NCBI GenBank assembly: GCA_021808665.1
Contig: JAKBBA010000191.1
Span: forward strand, 1-5,514
DNA from: Actinomycetes bacterium
GTDB lineage: Bacteria; Actinomycetota; Acidimicrobiia; Acidimicrobiales; Palsa-688
Length of the DNA: 5,514 nt
Direction: 5' to 3'
This document shows, in pieces, positions 1-5,514 of this stretch. The first letter of the stretch is position 1. Each line of letters begins with the position of its first letter. The position numbers and the translations under genes are program-made. Below the pieces are notes generated by a model. That model was given only the letters and a program-made list of their open reading frames with translations, was not told the origin of the DNA and made no database searches.

Positions 1-481
1 GGCCCATCCGCTTCACGAGGTCCGTCGTATCGAAGCGCTCCCGCGCAGCCTCGATCCCGACCAGCGAGCGGTCCTCTACGAGCACGTGAGGCGCGATTGC
101 GACGACAGCACTGACCGGATGACCGGAGCCGGCGTGGATCAGCGCAATCGACGCGCCGTCGCTGTGGCCGACAAGTACCGGAAAGGTAAGCGAAAGGTGT
201 TCCAGCAAGGAAGGTAGGACGACGAGTGCCTCGTCGTGCATGTAGCCGACCGCTCGCGAGCGTCTTGTCGGTTCTGAGAAGCCGTACCCGTGACGGGACC
301 AGGCGATGACGGTGCGCCGGGTGCTTTGATGGACGTCCACCGGGAAGGTTCGCCACAGGCGAGCCGATCCGAGCCCCTCGTGTAGGAGGACTACCGGCGC
401 GAGCGAAGTGTCACCGCTCCAAGCGAGTACTTCCACGGAGCCGCCGTCGAGTTCGACGGTCAGCTCCCCGTATCCGCTCAC
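1..481 (-). CDS. Alpha/beta-fold hydrolase, last visible gene of the box operon (C-terminus missing)
   Basis: I translated this frame by hand from a GTG at 481-479; 160 codons are visible before the left edge cuts the gene. The protein has an alpha/beta-hydrolase N-terminal half: a strand followed by an oxyanion-hole motif LLHEGLGS (residues 32-39), an aromatic WSRHGYGFSEP segment (61-71), MHDEALVVLP (81-90), and a nucleophile elbow VGHSDG (104-109) with Ser107 as the expected nucleophile. The acid and His of the triad would lie beyond the window; family members are usually about 260-290 residues. The GTG overlaps the TGA of the ligase by 4 bp (GTGA), which decides the start and implies translational coupling. 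No signal peptide is visible, so it is probably cytoplasmic. Substrate is unknown. A thioesterase relieving CoA trapping or a lactone hydrolase acting on a pathway by-product are inferences from context only. Confidence 0.85.
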   Translation of the reverse strand, partial: MSGYGELTVELDGGSVEVLAWSGDTSLAPVVLLHEGLGSARLWRTFPVDVHQSTRRTVIAWSRHGYGFSEPTRRSRAVGYMHDEALVVLPSLLEHLSLTFPVLVGHSDGASIALIHAGSGHPVSAVVAIAPHVLVEDRSLVGIEAARERFDTTDLVKRMG

Positions 482-2115
482 AAGCTCGGGGCGAGATTTG
501 TTGCAGCCGGCGGCACTTCGCCTTCGAGGCGGGTCCGTAGGGCGAAGCGTTGGATTTTGCCAGTTGCCGTCTTCGGCAGCGAGTCGACCAGGAAGATCTC
601 GCGTGGTCTTTTGAATGACGCAAGACGCTGCTTGCAGTGCGTGATCAGCGCGGCAGTGTCTATCTGGTGACCTGCTGCTGCGACGACAAAAGCAACGGTA
701 ATTTCGAGGCCTTCGGCACTGCGGCCGCCGACGACAGCCGCCTCTAGAACGCCGGGGTGCTCTATGAGCGCCGCCTCTACCTCGGCGGGGGAAACCCAGA
801 TGCCTCCCGCCTTGATCATGTCGCTGTTACGGCCGACGAAGTAGTAGTAGCCCTCCTCGTCGCGCCTGTAGACGTCTCCAGTTCGACACCAGGCATCGAG
901 GAAGGTCGCCTTGTTGGTCTCCGGGCGTGCCCAATAGCCCTGAGTTACCGAGGGGCCGCGCACCCAAAGCGCTCCCTGTGCGCTCGCCGAGCGGATCTCG
1001 TCACCGTGGTCGTCAGTGAGGCGCACCTTGTAGCCGTCGACGACCCGGCCGGTCGAGCCGGGCCGGACGTCACCAGGGTGGTTGGAGATGAAGATGTGCA
1101 GTGCCTCGGTGGATCCGATCCCGTCGAGCATCTCAACTCCGAAGCGCTCTTTGAAGCGACGGTAGACCTCCGCTGGAAGCGTCTCTCCCGCAGTGACCGT
1201 TGCCCGGAGCGAGGCAAAAGTGTCAGCCGATACAGCGGAATCCACGAGAGCTGCGCAGAACCCGGGAGGAGCGAAGAACAGGGATGGCTGGTGTCGCTGC
1301 GCATTGTCGGCCACGATCGCAGGGGTGGGTGGGCGAGGATCTATGACAGCAGAAGCGCCAACCGACAGAGGGAAAAACAAGCAGTTTCCGAGGCCGAACG
1401 CGAAGAACAGCTTGGCCACCGAGTAGCACACGTCGTCTGGGTCGATCGCAAGGACCGACCGGGCATAAGTGTCGGCCACGCCTTTGATGTCACCGTGCGT
1501 GTGAACAGCGGCTTTCGGCTGGCCCGTCGTGCCCGACGTGTAGAGCCAGAAGCCAGGCGTTCGATTGTCAGTCGGCGGTGAGGGGACCTCACGACTGTCG
1601 ATGAAATTCGACCACAGGAGAACCCCTGACCCGTCGCGCGGGGTGTCATCATCTGGTGACCCTAGTGGGGGAGCCGCGAACGCGGTGTCGACGAGCACCC
1701 CCACGCAGGCAGCGGTGCTGGCACCTGCTGCGGCGGCGTCTGCTGCGGCAATTGCGGCACGCATGTGGGCTTCGAGTGGTCTGGATGCGATCACAACTCG
1801 AGGGATTGCGTCGGCTGCTATCACCGCGACGTCGTGTGGGCGAAGCATCGTCGACACAGGGACGGCAACGGCGCCTACGCGCATAGCGCCCAGGTACAAC
1901 GCCGGGAAGGCCGGCTCGTCGAGCACAAGCATCAGCACCCGGTCACCCGGTCCCACGCCCAACTCGTGCAACATCCGGGCTGCCCGCCAGGTTTCAGTCG
2001 CCAAAGTGGAATACGTGATCGCCGAATCCAAACAGCGGTAGGCGATCCGATCGCCTAGCCCGGCGTTCAGGTGCCGGTCGACGAGCCAGGCCGGCGCGTT
2101 GAAAGGTTCCGTCAT
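478..2115 (-). CDS. bclA: Benzoate-CoA ligase (AMP-forming, ANL superfamily)
   Basis: This 545-residue enzyme is predicted to activate benzoate with ATP and CoA to benzoyl-CoA, AMP and pyrophosphate, the entry step of the box pathway. Adenylation-domain motifs are in order: P-loop-like YTSGTTGQPK (192-201) followed by AAVHTH, the FFAFGLGN segment (237-244) typical of benzoate-CoA ligases, DGIGSTEALHIF (331-342), RTGD (411-414), the hinge region with MIKAGGIWVSP (433-443), and PKTATGK (514-520) with Lys520 as the expected adenylation lysine. ATG at 2115 lies 7 bp after the boxB stop; no strong Shine-Dalgarno is seen, so coupling is likely. The stop overlaps the hydrolase GTG. Odd points: it is somewhat longer than usual (about 520-530), with an Ala-rich stretch and loop at roughly 118-176, and the usual substrate-loop VPTLYA-type segment reads APPGFCA (282-288). 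A ligase for a substituted benzoate is possible. Confidence 0.93.
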   Translation of the reverse strand: MTEPFNAPAWLVDRHLNAGLGDRIAYRCLDSAITYSTLATETWRAARMLHELGVGPGDRVLMLVLDEPAFPALYLGAMRVGAVAVPVSTMLRPHDVAVIAADAIPRVVIASRPLEAHMRAAIAAADAAAAGASTAACVGVLVDTAFAAPPLGSPDDDTPRDGSGVLLWSNFIDSREVPSPPTDNRTPGFWLYTSGTTGQPKAAVHTHGDIKGVADTYARSVLAIDPDDVCYSVAKLFFAFGLGNCLFFPLSVGASAVIDPRPPTPAIVADNAQRHQPSLFFAPPGFCAALVDSAVSADTFASLRATVTAGETLPAEVYRRFKERFGVEMLDGIGSTEALHIFISNHPGDVRPGSTGRVVDGYKVRLTDDHGDEIRSASAQGALWVRGPSVTQGYWARPETNKATFLDAWCRTGDVYRRDEEGYYYFVGRNSDMIKAGGIWVSPAEVEAALIEHPGVLEAAVVGGRSAEGLEITVAFVVAAAGHQIDTAALITHCKQRLASFKRPREIFLVDSLPKTATGKIQRFALRTRLEGEVPPAATNLAPSL

Positions 2116-2122
2116 CGCTAGG

Positions 2123-3532
2123 TCAGACTCTGACGTAGTCGAAGTCGACGGGCTTTTGGTGGATTCCCGCCGACGGCGGGGAGATCCAGCCGGCCATCTT
2201 TCCTGGTTCGCTGACCGCCTGCATGAGCGATCGGACGTGCTGTTTGTCTGCGTCGGTCGGAAGCCATGCCGTGGCCCGTCGATCCCATTCGTCGCGGCCG
2301 ACGATTCTGCCGTCGGGGGTTACGGGGACTCCTGCGAACGCCCCGACCGACCGGTGGAAACTGAGGTGGGGGAGCACCAGGCATCCACCGACCGCCTCGA
2401 GTGTCCGGTTCCAGCGGTCGACTCCTTTTTGGCAGTCGGAGATGTAGTCGTGCTGCAAAGTCGTGTTGAGCGCGGACAGGGCTGGCAGTGGGCGAGTAGC
2501 TATCTCTCCGTCCACGATGCACGGGACGTCCACGAGACTCGAGTGCAAAAGGTGGTCGTCGTCGCGGTCGGCTTCCTGGTAGCGCCCCTTCAGTCCTGCT
2601 GCGAAGTAGTTGGCGGCGTTGGTTGAAGTCTCCGCCCCGAACAGGTCGAGGGACACGCTGTAATGAAGGTTCAGGTAACGCTGAAGGGTGTCGATGTTGA
2701 TACCACCGAATGGTGCCACATCCGCAGTGTCGTGCTGGCGCATCAGGTCCACTGTGCGCTGCACCACCCGGCCGATGCCTGCCGCACCGACGAACATGTG
2801 GTACGCCTCCTCTTTCAACATGAACTGGCATGAGCGCGCGAGCGGGTCGAAACCGCTCTCGGCCAGCGACGCCAACTGGAATTTGCCGTCCCGGTCGGTG
2901 AAATAGGTGAAGAAGAAAAATGACAGCCAATCCGGCGTAGGTTCGTTGAACGCACCTAGTATTCGCGGGTTGTCAGGTGAACCTGAGTGCCGCCCGAGGA
3001 GCATGTCCGCCTCGTCGCGCCCGTCGCGCCCGAAGTAGGCGTGCAGGAGGTAGACCATGGCCCACAGGTGACGGGCCTCTTCCACGTTGACCTGGAAGAG
3101 GTTGCGCATGTCGTAAAGGCTCGGGGCGCTCAGGCAAAGGTGGCGCTGCTGCTCGACCGACGCCGGCTCGGTGTCGCCCTGCACTACGATCAGCCGGCGC
3201 AGATCAGAGCGGAATTCACCGGGTAACTCCTCCCACACCGGTCTCCCGCGATTCTCGCCGAAACTTATCGTTCGGCCGTCTTCTGCGTCTGCGAGGAAGA
3301 TTCCCCAGCGGTATTCGGGCATCTTGACGTAATCGAAATTGGCCCAACCGTCACGGCCGACGGACACCGCTGTGCGAAGAAACACATCATGATCCTGGTG
3401 CTCGACCGGCCCAAGCTCCTTCCACCATTCGAGGAAGCGCGGCTGCCAACTTTCGAGTGCACGCTGCAACTTGCGGTCCGAAGCGAGGCCGACGTTGTTC
3501 GGGATTTTCTGATCGAGGTCGACAGCCGTCAT
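2123..3532 (-). CDS. boxB: Benzoyl-CoA 2,3-epoxidase, diiron oxygenase subunit BoxB
   Basis: BoxB uses O2 at a non-haem diiron centre to convert benzoyl-CoA to 2,3-epoxy-2,3-dihydrobenzoyl-CoA, with electrons from the NADPH-dependent reductase BoxA (not in this window). Numbering from the ATG at 3532 (469 residues), the sequence shows IPNNVGL (10-16), RALESWQPRF, and the ligand set E122, E152/H155 (ExxH in EEARHL), D213 (in YFTDRDGKFQL) and E242/H245 (ExxH in EEAYHMF). These match, with a constant offset of 2, the six ligands I recall for Azoarcus evansii BoxB, so the site appears intact. Length is normal for the family. An in-frame GTG at 3541 would add three residues and overlap boxC. I prefer the ATG because BoxB proteins usually begin close to the IPNNV motif and because it follows the boxC TGA by one base. 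Shine-Dalgarno is weak, suggesting coupling to boxC translation. Confidence 0.96.
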   Translation of the reverse strand: MTAVDLDQKIPNNVGLASDRKLQRALESWQPRFLEWWKELGPVEHQDHDVFLRTAVSVGRDGWANFDYVKMPEYRWGIFLADAEDGRTISFGENRGRPVWEELPGEFRSDLRRLIVVQGDTEPASVEQQRHLCLSAPSLYDMRNLFQVNVEEARHLWAMVYLLHAYFGRDGRDEADMLLGRHSGSPDNPRILGAFNEPTPDWLSFFFFTYFTDRDGKFQLASLAESGFDPLARSCQFMLKEEAYHMFVGAAGIGRVVQRTVDLMRQHDTADVAPFGGINIDTLQRYLNLHYSVSLDLFGAETSTNAANYFAAGLKGRYQEADRDDDHLLHSSLVDVPCIVDGEIATRPLPALSALNTTLQHDYISDCQKGVDRWNRTLEAVGGCLVLPHLSFHRSVGAFAGVPVTPDGRIVGRDEWDRRATAWLPTDADKQHVRSLMQAVSEPGKMAGWISPPSAGIHQKPVDFDYVRV

Positions 3533-3533
3533 T

Positions 3534-5207
3534 TCATACACGCTTTCGGTCGTAGGTCGGACGCGACCCCGTACCGTAGCGGCGCAGCGCCCCGTCCGGT
3601 CCGGACGCGTTTGGTCGTAGGAATATCCAGTTCTGCCATGTGGAAAGGCGCCCGAAGATCTTGGACTCCATCGTTTCGGGACCGACGAACCTTAGGTTAG
3701 CTTCCATGCCGGTGAGGGCGTCAGGGGAAAACGATGAGCGTTCTTCGAGGGTCATGCGCACCTCGTCGTCCCAGTCCAGCTCGTCGAAGGCGAACGTGAC
3801 AAGCCCGAGACTTGCGCATTCCTCGCTGGACAACGGCTTTCCTGTGAGCTCGACAACCGTCTGTAGGTCGTCGTCGTGTCCCCAGTAGCGCGCCTGCAGC
3901 CGGCTGAGTCCGTTCCCCATTGGGAACTGCGTTTGGTTCGCGGAGGTCAGTGTCAGGCAGGGGGGTGGGTCTATCCCTTCGCCTGGGGAACCTTCGAAGA
4001 TGAGGCTGCGATCTGCGGCGAGGACGAACTCGGCGAGTGTGCCGGCAAAGCAGCTACCCGGCTCGACGAGGGCGACCACAGTGCGCGCCGAGGTGTCGAG
4101 GCGCTTGAAGGTGCGTTTCCAGTAGGCACGGATTTCCCTTACGAGCCAGTGCCCCCTGTGGCTGTCCAAAGCATCCTCCACCGCAACGACCGCGGAGGGG
4201 TCTCCGCTCGAGTGGAATACCCACGTACCGATCTCCGCCTCGTTGAAGCGGAGATGCAGTAAGGCATCATCGATCTCCCGGCAGAGCCGCAGGATCCAGG
4301 CGGAGTCGCCTTTTTCAAGGAGCTGTGACGCGGATGACGGCTCGTCGTGGGAGGGCCCCCGGATGCGGAAGTGCGCGACCGACAGGTTCCGGTCGAGCTC
4401 GATGTCGAGCGACGAATAGCTGATCTTCGGCCCGTCAACTTGGCGTGACAAGGGGCTTAGAGTCACCCCGGCGCCGCCGGGACGGTCTGAGCGGGCCACC
4501 GCTTCCAGCGCCCGCTTCCGGACCGTCTCCTCGAAGATCGATGGAGCTGCGATCACGTCCACCAGCCCCCATGCCCGGGCCTGCTCGCCCTTGATGCCTT
4601 CGGCTCTGGTAGCGAAGAGATCGGCCCGGTCTCGTCGGACGTGGCGTTTGTCGATCACCCGTGAAAGGCCGCCAGTGCCCGGTAGCACTGCGAGAAGAGG
4701 CAGTTCGGGTAGAGAGACGACTGACGACCGGTCGTCGACGAGGATGATCTCCTCGCATGCAAGCGCCAGCTCGTATCCCCCACCGGCGGCGGTACCATTT
4801 ACGGCTGCTATCCAAGTCTGGTGAGAGACTTCCGTGGCGTCCTCGATGCCGAGACGGGTCTCGTTGGTGAACTTGCAGAAGTTCACTTTGTGCTCGTGGG
4901 TGGACCCGGCGAGCATCTGGATGTTTGCTCCAGCGCAGAAGATCCTGTCTGGTCCCCCGGTCAACACGACGGCACGAACTTCAGGGTGCTCGAAGCGAAG
5001 GCGTTGCGTTATGTCGTACAGCTCGATGTCAACACTCAGGTCGTAGGAGTTGAGCTTGAGCTGGTATTCGTCGCTCAGTCCGCCTTCAGGCGCCACGTCG
5101 AGGGTCACCCTCGAAACGCTTCCCGCTACCTCCAAGCGCCAGTGCCGGTAACGGTCGGCGCTTGTACGGAAGTCAATCGGACCTAGCTTGCGACCCTCGC
5201 TGGACAT
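3534..5207 (-). CDS. boxC: Benzoyl-CoA-dihydrodiol lyase (2,3-epoxybenzoyl-CoA dihydrolase) BoxC
   Basis: BoxC, a crotonase-superfamily enzyme, opens the ring of 2,3-epoxybenzoyl-CoA with two waters, giving 3,4-dehydroadipyl-CoA semialdehyde and formate. The 557-residue length is normal. The N-terminal crotonase domain shows KLNSYDLSVDIEL (51-63), the oxyanion segment FCAGANI (90-96), KVNFCKFTNET (107-117), AGGGYELALACEE (141-153) and VSLPELPLL (164-172). Cys111, Glu146 and Glu168 fall at the same numbers I recall as active-site residues of Burkholderia xenovorans BoxC. A second, degenerate crotonase-like half follows (about 270-480), and the C-terminus has the family signature WQNWIFLRPNA...GALRRYGTG...DRKRV. 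ATG at 5207 is preceded by GGAGG at 9 bp, fixing the start. It is the first gene of the operon, with a promoter about 30 bp upstream. It was probably expressed cytoplasmically with BoxB. Confidence 0.97.
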   Translation of the reverse strand: MSSEGRKLGPIDFRTSADRYRHWRLEVAGSVSRVTLDVAPEGGLSDEYQLKLNSYDLSVDIELYDITQRLRFEHPEVRAVVLTGGPDRIFCAGANIQMLAGSTHEHKVNFCKFTNETRLGIEDATEVSHQTWIAAVNGTAAGGGYELALACEEIILVDDRSSVVSLPELPLLAVLPGTGGLSRVIDKRHVRRDRADLFATRAEGIKGEQARAWGLVDVIAAPSIFEETVRKRALEAVARSDRPGGAGVTLSPLSRQVDGPKISYSSLDIELDRNLSVAHFRIRGPSHDEPSSASQLLEKGDSAWILRLCREIDDALLHLRFNEAEIGTWVFHSSGDPSAVVAVEDALDSHRGHWLVREIRAYWKRTFKRLDTSARTVVALVEPGSCFAGTLAEFVLAADRSLIFEGSPGEGIDPPPCLTLTSANQTQFPMGNGLSRLQARYWGHDDDLQTVVELTGKPLSSEECASLGLVTFAFDELDWDDEVRMTLEERSSFSPDALTGMEANLRFVGPETMESKIFGRLSTWQNWIFLRPNASGPDGALRRYGTGSRPTYDRKRV

Positions 5208-5216
5208 GAACCCATT

Positions 5217-5227
5217 CCTCCCTCCTT
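5217..5227 (-). promoter_or_regulatory. Tandem Shine-Dalgarno of boxC
   Basis: On the minus strand this reads AAGGAGGGAGG, two overlapping anti-16S matches. The proximal GGAGG sits 9 bp from the boxC ATG and the distal AAGGAGG 13 bp away. This is the only strong ribosome binding site in the operon; the downstream genes lack comparable sites, which fits one strong initiation followed by translational coupling. Confidence 0.85.
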
Positions 5228-5237
5228 CGCCGTCCGT

Positions 5238-5266
5238 ATTCTACATTTATGTCATCGCAACGTCAA
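5238..5266 (-). promoter_or_regulatory. SigA/sigma70-like promoter for the box operon
   Basis: The minus strand reads TTGACG (5266-5261), a 17-bp spacer, then TAGAAT (5243-5238). Each hexamer differs from consensus at one position and the spacing is optimal. The expected transcription start is near 5231, giving a leader of about 23 nt that just contains the Shine-Dalgarno. The match is good enough that the operon may be expressed by the housekeeping sigma factor and controlled by a repressor, but no start site is measured here. Confidence 0.75.
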
Positions 5267-5276
5267 GAGATTGTCA
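5251..5276 (-). repeat. Three TGAC direct repeats phased at 11 bp over the boxC -35 region
   Basis: The minus strand carries TGAC at 5276-5273, 5265-5262 and 5254-5251, each exactly 11 bp apart; the first two are part of TTGAC. The middle copy is the -35 box itself and the third lies in the spacer. Same-face helical phasing could suit a regulator binding direct repeats, or it may be a chance consequence of TTGACA-like sequence. Function is inferred only. Confidence 0.4.
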
Positions 5277-5295
5277 AATATTCGCAGGTTCAACT

Positions 5296-5321
5296 CGCAA
5301 TTCTGCGGGCGCAGGTTTGCG
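5296..5321. promoter_or_regulatory. Tandem inverted repeats CGCA-N4-TGCG, candidate operator
   Basis: Two perfect 12-bp inverted repeats of the same form lie side by side: CGCAATTCTGCG at 5296-5307 and CGCAGGTTTGCG at 5310-5321, with starts 14 bp apart. The inner arms also form CTGCGGGCGCAG (5303-5314). An extra copy of CGCAGGTT is at 5283-5290. The cluster lies between the divergent boxC promoter and the dehydrogenase start, where a local repressor or activator would bind. No regulator gene is in the window to pair it with. Confidence 0.45.
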
Positions 5322-5353
5322 TCTCCCGAACTTGTGGGTATCCGACAAGGGTT

Positions 5354-5514
5354 ATGGCTATCGCAACGGTCAATCCAGCCACAGGTGAAATACTCAAAGA
5401 ATTTGATGAGCTGAGCGACGACGAAATTGAGGGCCGGCTCGCCGTTAGCGTGTCGACGTTTGCTACCTACAGGCGAACCTCTTTCTCCGCGCGGGCCGCT
5501 TGGTTGAATGAAGC
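5354..5514 (+). CDS. Aldehyde dehydrogenase, succinate-semialdehyde dehydrogenase-like (N-terminal 53 residues, cut by right edge)
   Basis: From the ATG at 5354 the frame stays open to the window end and translates to a protein beginning MAIATVNPATGEILKEF, then YRRTSFSARAAWLNEA at about residues 39-54. The NPATGE start and the YRRTSFxxRAxWL segment are characteristic of GabD-type NAD(P)-dependent succinate-semialdehyde dehydrogenases, particularly actinobacterial ones. The catalytic Cys and Glu would lie beyond the window (full length about 455-490). AAGGG at 5347-5351 is close to the ATG, so the ribosome binding site is weak. An in-frame ATG at 5249 exists but would give an atypical extension without a Shine-Dalgarno and would start inside the boxC promoter. 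It is divergent from boxC. In this setting it may oxidise 3,4-dehydroadipyl-CoA semialdehyde (the BoxD role) or a lower-pathway semialdehyde; both are inference. Confidence 0.85.
   Translation, partial: MAIATVNPATGEILKEFDELSDDEIEGRLAVSVSTFATYRRTSFSARAAWLNE

Noticed and set aside
757..1581. 274-residue plus-strand open frame opposite the ligase
   Set aside because: It lies entirely antisense to a gene with clear family motifs, has low-complexity Arg/Val-rich translation and no recognisable domain; a shadow frame of high-GC coding DNA.
2166..2180. Perfect hairpin CCCGCC-GAC-GGCGGG
   Set aside because: It is inside the boxB coding region (encoding PPSAG), has no following U-tract, and lies about 40 bp before the stop; chance structure in GC-rich codons is more likely than a terminator.
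2118..2930. 270-residue minus-strand open frame overlapping boxB in another frame
   Set aside because: Arg/Pro-rich translation without motifs, overlapping the well-supported boxB on the same strand.
5303..5314. CTGCGGGCGCAG as a terminator stem
   Set aside because: Only a 5-bp stem with a 2-nt gap, no U-tract, and no gene end on either strand nearby; better treated as part of the candidate operator.
5316..5344. TTTGCG-N17-TATCCG as a promoter for the dehydrogenase
   Set aside because: Only half of the -10 positions match consensus; it would give an almost leaderless transcript, which is possible in Actinobacteria, but the match is too weak to call.
5249..5353. Upstream in-frame ATG at 5249 for the dehydrogenase
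   Set aside because: It would add 35 residues unlike the family N-terminus, has no Shine-Dalgarno, and lies within the boxC promoter.

Overview
The window holds most of an aerobic, CoA-dependent benzoate degradation (box) operon on the minus strand. Reading leftward from about 5207, the order is boxC (benzoyl-CoA-dihydrodiol lyase), boxB (diiron benzoyl-CoA 2,3-epoxidase subunit), a benzoate-CoA ligase, and an alpha/beta hydrolase cut by the left edge. Spacing is very tight: boxC to boxB is 1 bp with the ATG start (or an overlap with a GTG start), boxB to ligase is 7 bp, and ligase to hydrolase is a 4-bp GTGA overlap. The four genes therefore look like one translationally coupled transcript.

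A 146-bp intergenic region (5208-5353) separates this operon from a divergent plus-strand aldehyde dehydrogenase cut by the right edge. It carries a good SigA/sigma70-like promoter for boxC (TTGACG-N17-TAGAAT), a strong tandem Shine-Dalgarno, three TGAC repeats phased at 11 bp across the -35 box, and two tandem inverted repeats of the form CGCA-N4-TGCG closer to the dehydrogenase. This is the only substantial non-coding stretch.

Pathway logic: the ligase activates benzoate to benzoyl-CoA. BoxB, with an electron-supplying BoxA reductase not seen here, makes the 2,3-epoxide. BoxC opens the ring hydrolytically to 3,4-dehydroadipyl-CoA semialdehyde plus formate. An aldehyde dehydrogenase (BoxD in known clusters) then oxidises the semialdehyde. 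The divergent dehydrogenase, whose N-terminus resembles NAD(P)-dependent succinate-semialdehyde dehydrogenase, is a possible stand-in for BoxD. The hydrolase may be an accessory thioesterase or lactonase.

The organism is probably a high-GC bacterium. The N-terminus of the dehydrogenase resembles actinobacterial proteins, and GTG start use fits, but this assignment is moderate at best. Box pathways are best documented in Proteobacteria. No RNA genes, mobile elements, CRISPR arrays or convincing terminators were seen. The biochemistry is known; the less usual aspects are the regulatory region, the choice of dehydrogenase, and divergence in the ligase.
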